Positions 43,467 to 51,917 of a stretch of 52,158 nt of DNA are shown here, one piece after another. Made by a program: the position numbers and the translations under genes. Within the stretch, counting starts at the first letter, position 1; the number at the start of each line of letters is the position of its first letter. Source of the DNA: CBCXVS01 sp965178525 (GTDB taxonomy: Bacteria; Tectomicrobia; Entotheonellia; Entotheonellales; Entotheonellaceae); contig CBCXVS010000010.1 in assembly GCA_965178525.1 (NCBI GenBank), forward strand, positions 1-52,158, written 5' to 3'. The notes below the pieces were generated by a model. It saw nothing but the letters and a program-made list of their open reading frames with translations. It had not been told where the DNA came from and did no database searches.

Positions 43467-43949
43467 ATGGCTGCGTGGACACATCTGGATGAGCAAGGCC
43501 GTGCGCGCATGGTGGATGTCGGAAACAAAGACACCACCGCACGTCAAGCCATTGCCCGTGGTTATGTATACATGCAAGAGAGCACCCTGCAGGCCATCGC
43601 CGAGCAGCAGGTCGCCAAGGGCGATGTGATTCAGGTGGCACGCATTGCCGGCATTATGGCCGCGAAGCAGACGTCATCCCTCATTCCGATGTGCCATCCC
43701 CTGGCCCTGACCAGCGTCAAAGTCGATCTCTGGCCGGAACGGGAGGGCTCTCGCGTGCGCATCGAGGCTGAGGTGCGCATTGTCGGGCGCACCGGCGTCG
43801 AAATGGAAGCCCTCACCGCAGTCAGCGTCGCGGGGCTAACGGTCTATGACATGTGCAAAAGCATGGACCGGGGCATGCGCCTGTCAGAAGTGGAACTCAT
43901 CTACAAAAGCGGGGGCAAAAGCGGCGAGTATGTCAGGACTGAGGACTGA
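43467..43949 (+). CDS. moaC: Cyclic pyranopterin monophosphate synthase
   Basis: A 160-residue enzyme that, with MoaA, makes cyclic pyranopterin monophosphate for molybdenum cofactor. Seen: MVDVGNKDTTARQAIARG, IMAAKQTSSLIPMCHPLALTSVKVDL (conserved Cys-His-Pro), EVRIVGRTGVEMEALTAVSVAGLTVYDMCKSMDRGM, and a Lys-rich KSGGKSG end. Complete. GGAGGGG precedes the ATG. The last residues, VRTED, are encoded by the AGGACTG heptamer array. No other moa gene is nearby. Confidence 0.96.
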   Translation: MAAWTHLDEQGRARMVDVGNKDTTARQAIARGYVYMQESTLQAIAEQQVAKGDVIQVARIAGIMAAKQTSSLIPMCHPLALTSVKVDLWPEREGSRVRIEAEVRIVGRTGVEMEALTAVSVAGLTVYDMCKSMDRGMRLSEVELIYKSGGKSGEYVRTED

Positions 43950-43983
43950 GAGCGGGCCTTTTTTAGACTCAGTCCTCAGTCCT
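43935..43983. terminator. Heptamer inverted repeat, probable two-way terminator
   Basis: AGGACTGAGGACTGAG and its exact reverse complement form a 16-bp stem around a 17-base loop containing a run of six Ts. It lies between convergent moaC and the LLM gene; the left arm includes the moaC stop. Built from AGGACTG heptamers, it probably serves to end both transcripts, though no T-tract follows the stem. Confidence 0.5.
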
Positions 43984-43986
43984 ATC

Positions 43987-45072
43987 CTAGTCTGGTTGCA
44001 GATCGGCGAAGTGCGGCATCACTTCTTCCACCAACAGACGCTGCGAGTTGGCCCAGCCTTCGTTATCATCGAGATGATCGAAAGTGAGCACGAGCAAACA
44101 GCCGAAGCCGCCCGAACCCTCATACATCTGTCCCAATTTCTCCGTGACCGTTTTTGGAGAACCGACCAGCCAGCCATGGTCGACCAGATAGTCCGGGGTG
44201 ACGTCGGAGTCCGGAATAGCCGGGTCATGTTTGTAAAACGAGGTAAAATCAAACGACGCGAAAAGCGGCAACAGATATTCCCGGTAGGCGCGTCCGATCA
44301 TCCCTTTGGCCGCCTTTTCCCGGGCTTCTTGATCGGTTTCGGCAATGTAAACTTCCCGCACTACGCGCCAGTCGCGGCGCTTCGCTTCGCGGCCCGCCTT
44401 TTGCGCCCCTTCCCGCACCGCATCCCAATGGGTCGCGAGATAGCCGGGGCTGATATTGAGACTCATCGGCATAAAGCCCAACTCCCCCGCGATTTTCAGC
44501 GTGTCCGAATTGGGGCTGGCCCCGGCTATCCCAATCGGCGGATACGGCTTCTGATACGGCTTGATATGAAACTTCAGAGTGTCTAGCATCGTATCAATGC
44601 GGTTGACCGACCAGAATTCGCCCTGATATTCGAACGGTTCCTCGCTCTGCCACAGCTTCAGCATGATGTCGAGGGATTCGCGCGTCATGCGCCGATGTTC
44701 GCCCGCAACCCCATCAATATTGAAAAGCTTCCAGTCGCTCGGCAGACCGCTCGACCCCACGCCAAGCATAAAACGGCCCTGGGCCATATGATCCAAAAAC
44801 GCGACGCGGTGCGCTAACTCCACCGGATTGTGATAGGGCAGGAGATGGGCGCCCGGGGCGAGTTTGATCCGTTCCGTCTTGAGCAAAGCCTGGGCGATCA
44901 GCAAATCGGGCGCCGGATGTGGCTCCCAGGGGGCGGTAAAATGTTCACCGATCCAAGCTTCATCGAAGCCTAATTGATCGATGAGCTCTAAATGTTCCAA
45001 ATCCCATTGGTGGCCGGTTAAAAAATCCCGCTCCGGCGGATGCGACGGCATCATGAACACGCCGAGTTTCAT
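43987..45072 (-). CDS. LLM class flavin-dependent oxidoreductase (luciferase-like)
   Basis: A 361-residue flavin-dependent monooxygenase-type TIM barrel (bacterial luciferase family). Seen: MKLGVFMMPSHPP, GFDEAWIGEHFTAPWEPHPAPDLLIAQALLKTERIKLAPGAHLLPYHNPVELAHRVAFLDHMAQGRFMLGVGSSG, and a later PPIGIAGASPNSDTLKIAGELGFMPMS. It probably oxidises an organic compound with O2 and reduced FMN; the substrate is unknown. AAGGAG lies eight bases before the ATG at 45072; the open frame continues far upstream over the sulfatase remnant but is not coding there. Confidence 0.9.
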   Translation of the reverse strand: MKLGVFMMPSHPPERDFLTGHQWDLEHLELIDQLGFDEAWIGEHFTAPWEPHPAPDLLIAQALLKTERIKLAPGAHLLPYHNPVELAHRVAFLDHMAQGRFMLGVGSSGLPSDWKLFNIDGVAGEHRRMTRESLDIMLKLWQSEEPFEYQGEFWSVNRIDTMLDTLKFHIKPYQKPYPPIGIAGASPNSDTLKIAGELGFMPMSLNISPGYLATHWDAVREGAQKAGREAKRRDWRVVREVYIAETDQEAREKAAKGMIGRAYREYLLPLFASFDFTSFYKHDPAIPDSDVTPDYLVDHGWLVGSPKTVTEKLGQMYEGSGGFGCLLVLTFDHLDDNEGWANSQRLLVEEVMPHFADLQPD

Positions 45073-45239
45073 CGTGGAACTCCTTCCCAGAAGCAAGGTA
45101 GACGACGAGGCGCCAGGGGGGTTGTGACCGGCCCCAGGACGATGATATACGATTTGTCTTTCATCATACGAATCTTCCGGGAGTGGGACAAGGGCAGAAT
45201 TGGCAGCCGTCGGTCTTGGGGTGCCTCCGGATTTCGATA

Positions 45240-45677
45240 GTGGAATGCGCCGGAGCCGCCCCCCATCCTGAGGATAGCGATTTGCCGGGCCATTCCTTGG
45301 TGTCGGTGGCCCATGGCGCGGAACCGGCGCGAACCGTGTTGAGCGAATATCACGCCGTGGGGTCACGTACCGCGAGCTTCATGATCCGCCAGGGCCCATA
45401 CAAATATGTTCATTACGCCAGCTATCCCCCGCAATTGTTTGATCTCGCTGCGGATCCGCATGAGGCGTATGACCTAGCGGCCAGTGCCGCACATCAACAA
45501 GTACGCACAGACTGTGAAGCGGCCTTACGGGCCATCCTCGATCCGGAGGCGGTCGATGCGTTGGCCAAGCGCGATCAGGCACAGAAAATGGCGGCACATG
45601 GGGGGCAGGAGGCGGTCGCGTCACGTGGCAGTTTTGGCTACACCCCGGCGCCTGGAGAAACCGCGGTCTATGTCTGA
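45240..45677 (+). pseudogene. Truncated sulfatase, C-terminal part only
   Basis: The translated region (DSDLPGHSLVSVAHG, then RTVLSEYHAVGSRTASFMIRQGPYKYVHY, and PPQLFDLAADPHEAYDLA) is the C-terminal third of a type I sulfatase. The N-terminal two thirds, including the Cys/Ser that becomes formylglycine and the metal ligands, are missing, and upstream sequence is the LLM leader region. A remnant, so it should be inactive. The exact left border is uncertain. Confidence 0.75.
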
Positions 45678-45752
45678 TGGGCGCTTTTCTTGAGGTTGTT
45701 GAGCTTCTATCATTTCGCTAGCGCTTTCCACAAGTCAAAAGGAGTTCGCCTC

Positions 45753-46115
45753 ATGGCGCAAGTGTTAGTGAGAGACTTAGATGAGGTTGAATTGCTGGCG
45801 CCGGATCTCCTGTGGCCGGAATGCGGCAATATTTTGTGGAAGAAGGTACAGCGTGGCGAACTGACGGCTGACGAAGCACGCCTGATCCGTGAAGGGCTAG
45901 ACAAGCAGCCGCTCACCATTTTTTCTTCTCGCCTGATGCTTGAACCGGCGTCGGAGATTGCCCTGGACACAGGCCGTACGGTCTATGGTAGTTGCTATGT
46001 GGCGCTGGCGATGCTGACAGACTGCTCTCTCGTCACAGCCGACCAACGTCTCTTCAACCCACGCCACGGAACCCGCTATGGGTCACATCTCTTATGGGTC
46101 GCCAATTTACTCTGA
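45753..46115 (+). pseudogene. PIN-domain toxin-like protein lacking two catalytic acids
   Basis: About 120 residues. ELLAPDLLWPECGNILWKKVQRGELTADEA and SLVTADQRLFN match VapC-type PIN nucleases. The N-terminal strand with the first catalytic Asp (DASVAVKW in relatives) is missing, and the central YDA-type motif reads VYGSCYVALA, so a second acid is lost. AAAAGGAG lies eight bases before the ATG, so it could still be translated. Probably a dead toxin; no antitoxin gene is adjacent. Confidence 0.65.
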
Positions 46116-46181
46116 AGGACAGAAGAGTCCCGTCAAGGAGACAGCAGACCATGCGCAGTGGAAAACTGAATATCCCTGGGT

Positions 46182-48018
46182 TTAGTGGCCTAAGAGTTGC
46201 AAAATCCGCTCTTTGACTTCCACGCGGACCGCTTGCATCTGACTGCTATCGTTAACCGTTGTTTCGATATTCTCCACGCCGCCCATCTGGGCAACATTCC
46301 CCAGGAGCTTGCGGCAACGATCCGAGAGGGTGGCGAGATACGCGAGGTCGGCTTGCGACTGCCGCGTCATCGCATAATACCGCAGCGTTTCAAGATACTT
46401 GCGGTCGTTGATACCCTCTCGCATGGGAATGGCGCGTGCCGACGCGATATACAAGCCACGACTTCCCCGCTTCGCCGGGTTATCGGGCAACGCGTAATGC
46501 ATCGTCCACCCATTCCCCATCAGATCGCCCTTCCAATTTGCCCACATCAAGGCCGCTTCCGCCTGCACGGCCCATGGCTGCAAGCCGTATACCAGACGGG
46601 CACGGGCATCGAGATGTTTCAATGTGAAGTAATGCCAATACTCTCCGCCAAAGGCATCCATGATCTTTCTCGAATTGGGATCTAGGATGTTGGCGCCGAT
46701 CACATGGTAATTGAACATGGGCGGCTCGCCACGGTGCCGTAACGCGGCAATCTCCTTCCCGCGCGGACGGCCTTTGCCAGCTAAGGTGTTGCCGCTACGC
46801 TTCATCAAAGGGATTGATGACCAATTCGGGCCAGCCATGCTTTTTCTCCGCCATCTTGATGGCACGCAACATATCAGCAAACTCCTGCTTGCCCGCTGTC
46901 GTCCTGATGGACGGCACACCCGCAGCCTGCAACACCCGGTCAAATTGCTTCAGATTACCGCTCGCGCCCCAGTTCCAAAACGCCATCTGTCCCATGCCGT
47001 AGCGTGCCATCCGCCGCATCGTCCGATGGAACGTGGCAAATTTGGCATGGCGTTCATCCACCACGAGCATGCCATCCGCGTTGTGCCTGAAGGGAATTTC
47101 CCGGCCTTTGTTAAAGAAGCCGCCGCACATATTGAAACCGTAGCGGGAATCGAGTTCCATCATGCCTGCAGCATATGCGCTAAAGCCGCCGGCCCAGACG
47201 TCATACGTACAGCCAAAAGCCCCGGCATGATAGTTGTTCGTTTTGAGGCTGAAGGGCAGGACATCCAGGTACACGGCAAAAGCTTTGACCGGTACGCTGT
47301 CGGCGGTCACGGTCACGGTCCCCGTGTAGATGCCTGGCGCGGCATCGATCGGTACATGGAAATCGACGATGTATGCGAACGAATAGTGTTTTGGGAACGT
47401 CCAGCGGTTGCCGGGCGTCTTCAAAAGCACCATCTGCCGATAGGCCGTGGCGGTTGACTGCCGAGATAACCGTGCGTGATAACCCAGCATGAGCCGGTTG
47501 GTCATACGGCGTCGAGAGAGGATATGCGCCGCGCCATGTAGATCACTCACCTCGACGGTAATCGTTTTGGGCATACCCAATGTCCGCACGCCGACGCCAA
47601 TCGGTTCGCTCTCCCCCCGTGCGGCGAAGAGCGATACCGAGCGGAAGGCGCGCTGTTCGGGTTGGGGCAGATCATTGAAGTGCAGCGCCTGAAAATAGGG
47701 CTGAATCCACACCACGGCGCCGGCCGATCGTTCCGCTGCGGTCACGCCTTGGGGCGTCCCTACGCCCCCTTGTTCATAGTCACCTTTGAGCGCCGGATAA
47801 TGGCCGTTGCGGCCCAGAGAAAACGCTTGATGCCAGTACATTTTCACAAACCGCTGCGATGCTTTGGCGTCAATATCCTCGGCGCGATGCCAATCCGGGA
47901 CAAATGCATCGGTACCAAAATAGCGCTCACTCGGGTTCCAGGACGCCTTGTCCTGCGCCGCGAGCACACCCCCCCATAAGGCCGCAAGCCACACCAGCAG
48001 GCTGAGATGTCTGCTCAT
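46182..48018 (-). pseudogene. Frameshifted secreted glycosidase (GH123/DUF4091-like)
   Basis: The 5' frame codes 407 residues: signal peptide MSRHLSLLVWLAALWGGVLAA, a beta-rich N-terminal part and a TIM-barrel-like part ending ELVINPFDEA-stop. The rest continues in another frame from KRSGNTLAGKGRP to the end (GGEYWHYFTLKHLDARARL, ANWKGDLMGNGWTMHYALPD, MREGINDRKYLETLRYYA), as in DUF4091/GH123 proteins. The break lies at 46795-46806, right after the predicted DE catalytic pair. A single-base error or real mutation would explain it. Its start overlaps the ancestral methyltransferase stop (ATGA). Confidence 0.7.
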
Positions 48019-48856
48019 GCTGCCCGCTCCTGTGGGACGCCGGGTTTCTCATCAACAATGAGCAAATTCCAGCCGTAGCGATCGCCGATGCGCTTGATCA
48101 GCCAAGCGGGCTAGAGCGCTTGCGCCACCTGAAACACCTTGTGCTGACGCGCCGGATACCCACCCACGTATCGTAGCACGTCAGCGTTGGCCGTATCCTT
48201 ATGTTGGTAAAGGACGACAGTAAGGCCCGGGCTTCTCGAATGGTGTACGCCTTGGTGCCCGGGCTTTCCATGTACGCGGCCAAGAGCGTGTCGATGGGGG
48301 TAAAGGGGCGCCATGCGAGCAGCCCGTAGAACACATACACCTGCAAGCTCACCCATGACATTGTGTGATACAGCATAATGCGTATCTGGCCACCGGGCTT
48401 GAGGACCCGGAAGATTTCGCCGATGGCGCGGGCCGTATCCGGCGTATGGTGTAGGACGCCAAAGGAGTAACACAGATCAAAGGTATGATCGTCAAACGGC
48501 AAGTGTTCGCAATCGGCCAAGTACACATCTGCCGCCAGCTTCGATAGCTGCAGACGCCGTCGCGTAATCCGGACGCCTTGGGTGGTCAGATCAACCCCTA
48601 CGGCCTTGGCTCCAGCCTCGGCCCAACGGCAAAAATCCGTACCCGCGCCGACGCCGATTTCGAGTACCCGTTTCCCTTGCCACCGCTCAAATTCCGCAAA
48701 TTCAGGGATATAGGGATGCGTCGTATAACGCTGTTGCGTGATAGCGGTAAAATACGATTCGTCGAAGTCCGGATCCGTTTCTCGAATACCGCAGGGATTG
48801 GTTTCCCAATAGGTTTTTACTTGGGTTTTAAGTTCGTCGCTGGAGCTAACAACCAT
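48015..48856 (-). pseudogene. Class I SAM methyltransferase, frameshift and internal stop near the C terminus
   Basis: The first 230 residues are normal: RVLEIGVGAGTDFCRWAEAGAKAVGVDLT (SAM motif I), DVYLADCEHLPFDDHTFDLCYSFGVLHHTPDTARAIGEIFRVLKPGGQ. After YDTWVG (48158-48167, in a G-rich run) the frame slips; the original continues GYPARQHKVFQVAQAL, then a TAG at 48111-48113, then PAWLIKRIGDRYGWNLLIVDEKPG to a TGA. So two lesions separate a conserved tail. The shortened frame ends at 48098. The catalytic core may still fold. It was once coupled to the glycosidase gene. Confidence 0.7.
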
Positions 48857-48971
48857 GCCATAATCCTTTTTAGATACAGATTGAATGAAATTTTCATAAT
48901 ACTAATATTAACAATAGCTAATTGCTTACATAAAAATCATATAATTTAATCATTAACATATGTAAAACAAC

Positions 48972-49125
48972 AGATTTAAAGAAAAGTTTAAAATTGAAAA
49001 ATATATGATATAAGCTTCGAAAAATCTTTTCATGGGCAACTATTCACTTGAAAAGATTTTTCGAAGCTTATATCATATATTTTTCAATTTTAAACTTTTC
49101 TTTAAATCTAGTGAATAGTTGCCCA
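48972..49125. repeat. Perfect 61-bp inverted repeat with loop sequence repeated after the stem
   Basis: Arms 48972-49032 and 49049-49109 are exact reverse complements (61 bp). The 16-base loop TGGGCAACTATTCACT (49033-49048) appears again as its reverse complement at 49110-49125, immediately after the right arm. A transcript could form a stem plus a loop-tail helix (pseudoknot). It may also reflect a template-switch event or an assembly/amplification artefact. Confidence 0.9.
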
Positions 49126-49222
49126 ATCTTCACGCGGCTTTTCCAATGCATCCGCAAAACGGTTACCTCCCCCTGCCCACCGAGCCAGAACTCGGCATTG
49201 TCCTCGATGAGCAGGCGGTGGC

Positions 49223-49275
49223 GTACGAGATTTCTTCTTCCAATGTTTTAGCTGATAGCTGATAGCTAAGAACTT
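49223..49275. repeat. Truncated heptamer element after clpA
   Basis: GTACGAGATTTCTTCTTCC, then TTTAGCTGATAGCTGATAGC and AGAACTTT, aligns closely with the right half of the element at 25148-25216. The left inverted arm is missing. As at nuoF, it lies within ten bases of the stop codon of a minus-strand gene. Confidence 0.75.
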
Positions 49276-49277
49276 TC

Positions 49278-51563
49278 CTAAGCCGTAGATGGCGCAACGA
49301 CGTCGAGCACGATGTCATTCTGCACGACATCGACGACTGCCCGGCCGCCATCTTGCAGCTTGCCGAAGAGCAGCTCTTCGGAGAGCGGTTCCATCACTTT
49401 TTGCTGGATCAAGCAGGCCATTGGCCGGGCGCCGTACAGACGGTCAAAGCCTTCCTGCGCCAACCAACTCCTGGCGGCCTCCGTGAGTTCGAGTATCACC
49501 TGTTTGTCATCGAGTTGCGCCTTCAGTTCATCGATAAATTTATCCACCACTCGTTCCACATCCGCTAGGGTCAGTTGATTAAACTGAATCCACCCATCCA
49601 AGCGATTCCGGAACTCCGGGCTGAAGGTACGTTCAATCGCGCTCCTCGCTTTGCCGGCATTCGAGCTGGAACTGCTGTTGGCTTGCACCGGGGCAAAGCC
49701 GATCTCTTCATTCGTCATTTCACGCGCACCGGCATTGGTTGTCATAATAACGACGACATTGCGGAGATCTGCCTGCTTGCCATTATTGTCCGTCAGCGTG
49801 GCATGATCCATCACCTGCAGCAGAATGTTGAACACGTCGGGATGCGCCTTCTCGATCTCGTCCATCACCAAGACGGCATAAGGCGTCTTGGTAATCGCGT
49901 CGGTCAACAGCCCCCCCTGATCAAACCCTACATAGCCGGGCGGTGCCCCAATCAGGCGGGAAACCGTATGCTTTTCCATGTATTCGCTCATGTCAAAGCG
50001 CAGGAAATTCACCCCGAGCACCCGGGCCAGCTGCTTGGCGAGTTCGGTTTTGCCCACGCCCGTCGGCCCGGCGAACAGAAAGGATCCGATCGGCTTCGTG
50101 GGCGTCCCGAGCCCGGAGCGTGAGAGTTTGATGGCTCGAACCACCTGCTCGATGGCATGATCTTGCCCGTAAATCACCGCTTGCAGTTCCCGTTGCAGAT
50201 TTTGCAGGCGTTCTTTGTCCGAGCCCGATACGGAGCGGGCCGGAATTTTGGCCATACTCGCCACCACCAGTTCGATGTCGTGCGCGGTAATTTCCCGTGA
50301 CGGGCGCTCGTCCTCAGACAGCAATTTCACCGCGGCCCCGGCTTCGTCCATCACATCGATTGCCTTATCCGGCAAAAACCGATCCGTAATGTGTTTAGCG
50401 GACAGATCGGCCGCCGCGTCAACCGCCTCGTCGCTGTACGTGATGCCGTGATGCGCTTCGTAATAGCGTTTCAGGCCGTGCAGAATATCGCGGGTGTCCG
50501 CGACATTAGGCTCCGTAATATCAATCTTTTGAAAGCGCCGTCCCAGCGCCTTGTCGCGCTCGAAGGACGCTTTGTATTCGGGATACGTGGTCGAGCCAAT
50601 GCAGCGGAGTTCGCCGCTGGCCAGAGCCGGCTTGAGAATATTCGAGGCATCCATAGCGCCGCCTTCGACTGCCCCGGCTCGGACAATCGTATGGATTTCA
50701 TCAATAAAAAGAATCACCCCAGGCTTTTCTTGCAGCGCTTTGATCACCGCCTTAAGGCGCTGCTCGAACTGCCCGCGGTATTTGGTCCCGGCAATAAGCG
50801 ACCCCATGTCCAAGGCATACACCTCGGTGTCCTGGAGCGCCTGCGGCACCTCACCGCATTGAATCTTCAACGCCAAACCTTCGGCAATGGCGGTCTTGCC
50901 CACGCCGGGCTCGCCGACGTAGACCGGGTTGTTCTTGCGCCGGCGGCACAACACTTGGATCGTCCGTTTGATCTCCGTATCGCGTCCGATGAGCGGATCA
51001 ATTTTGTTGGCTGCGGCGCGTTCGATCAGGTTGACGGTAAATGCCGCCAGCGGATCACGTGCCGAGGGCGCTTCATCCTCCTCGTCGCCCGGGGCGACCG
51101 GCGCATCTCCTGCCTCCTCCGCGTCCGCGTCGAGTTTGGATATGCCATGTGCGATATAACTCAACACATCTAAGCGGCTAATTCCCTGCTTCTCAAGTAG
51201 ATAGACCGCATGGGAATGGCGTTCCTGGAACATGGCCGCCAGCATGTTCCCCCCGTCGATCGTCGCTTGCCCCGACGCTTGCGCCTGCAGGGCGGCGCGC
51301 TCGACGACGCGCTCGAACACGCCCGTCGGGTCCGGCCGGTATTCGATCCCGGCCGGCAGCGCTTCGAGACTCTCGGCCATGAATTGCTTCAATTCACCCC
51401 TCAGCGCGGCGATATGACCGCCACAGTTGCGGACGACGGCGCTCCCGGTTTTTTCGTCCAAGAGGGCATACAACAAATGCTCCAACGTGACATACTCGTG
51501 ACGCCGTTGCATCGCCTCGTTGATGGCTCTGTTGATCGTTTGTTGTAACTCACGCGTCAGCAT
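49278..51563 (-). CDS. clpA: ATP-dependent Clp protease ATP-binding subunit ClpA
   Basis: A 761-residue AAA+ unfoldase that feeds proteins to ClpP. Seen: N domain MLTRELQQTINRAINEAM and VTLEHLLYALL; D1 with Walker A GEPGVGKTAIAEGLA and Walker B VILFIDEIHTIVRAGA; D2 with Walker A GPTGVGKTELAKQLA, Walker B AVLVMDEIEKAHPDV, and sensor region MTTNAGA. It lacks the long ClpB middle domain, and the upstream clpS confirms ClpA rather than ClpB or ClpC. The second Met is taken as start by family similarity. Complete; no clpP in the window. Confidence 0.95.
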   Translation of the reverse strand: MLTRELQQTINRAINEAMQRRHEYVTLEHLLYALLDEKTGSAVVRNCGGHIAALRGELKQFMAESLEALPAGIEYRPDPTGVFERVVERAALQAQASGQATIDGGNMLAAMFQERHSHAVYLLEKQGISRLDVLSYIAHGISKLDADAEEAGDAPVAPGDEEDEAPSARDPLAAFTVNLIERAAANKIDPLIGRDTEIKRTIQVLCRRRKNNPVYVGEPGVGKTAIAEGLALKIQCGEVPQALQDTEVYALDMGSLIAGTKYRGQFEQRLKAVIKALQEKPGVILFIDEIHTIVRAGAVEGGAMDASNILKPALASGELRCIGSTTYPEYKASFERDKALGRRFQKIDITEPNVADTRDILHGLKRYYEAHHGITYSDEAVDAAADLSAKHITDRFLPDKAIDVMDEAGAAVKLLSEDERPSREITAHDIELVVASMAKIPARSVSGSDKERLQNLQRELQAVIYGQDHAIEQVVRAIKLSRSGLGTPTKPIGSFLFAGPTGVGKTELAKQLARVLGVNFLRFDMSEYMEKHTVSRLIGAPPGYVGFDQGGLLTDAITKTPYAVLVMDEIEKAHPDVFNILLQVMDHATLTDNNGKQADLRNVVVIMTTNAGAREMTNEEIGFAPVQANSSSSSNAGKARSAIERTFSPEFRNRLDGWIQFNQLTLADVERVVDKFIDELKAQLDDKQVILELTEAARSWLAQEGFDRLYGARPMACLIQQKVMEPLSEELLFGKLQDGGRAVVDVVQNDIVLDVVAPSTA

Positions 51564-51590
51564 CATTTGTTACCCATACGTCGCGCACAG

Positions 51591-51917
51591 CTACTCCTCT
51601 TCCAGCGTACACAGCAACGGAAAGTCGCGTGCTCTGGCCAGCTGCGCCACCTTGTTGACTTTCGCCTCGCCAATTTCATACGTGTAGACGCCGGCAACGC
51701 CGACCCCCTGCTGGTGCACGGCGAGCATGATCCTCACGGCATCTGCCTCTTGCTTGTGAAAGACCGACTGCAGAATGTCGACCACAAACTCCATCGTGGT
51801 GTAATCGTCATTGTGCAGCAGGGCCTTATATAGCGGTGGTTTCTTGACCTGCTTCTTGGTCTCGGTCACCACCCCACCGTCATGGTCGTGTGCGTTATCC
51901 TCGTCCCAGTCCGGCAT
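51591..51917 (-). CDS. clpS: ClpA adaptor protein ClpS
   Basis: A 108-residue adaptor that delivers N-degron proteins to ClpA. Seen: PPLYKALLHNDDYTTMEFVVDILQSVF (N-degron pocket with the N-D-D acidic residues), HKQEADAVRIMLAVHQQGVGVAGVYTYEIGEAKVNKV, and a flexible acidic/His-rich N-terminal tail. It lies 27 bases before clpA, the standard clpS-clpA operon. The ATG at 51917 has GAGG upstream. Residues for substrate binding appear intact. Confidence 0.95.
   Translation of the reverse strand: MPDWDEDNAHDHDGGVVTETKKQVKKPPLYKALLHNDDYTTMEFVVDILQSVFHKQEADAVRIMLAVHQQGVGVAGVYTYEIGEAKVNKVAQLARARDFPLLCTLEEE

Larger units (their letters stand above)
48857..49277. other. AT-rich gene-free stretch with a large inverted repeat
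   Basis: About 420 bases; from 48865 to 49110 it is far more AT-rich than its surroundings, unlike any other part of the window. It includes the 61-bp inverted repeat and, next to clpA, a truncated copy of the AGCTGAT heptamer element. No gene was recognised. Confidence 0.6.

Noticed and set aside
45073..45366. N-terminal extension of the LLM oxidoreductase
   Set aside because: The family start MKLGVF has a strong ribosome site; the extension is antisense to the sulfatase remnant.
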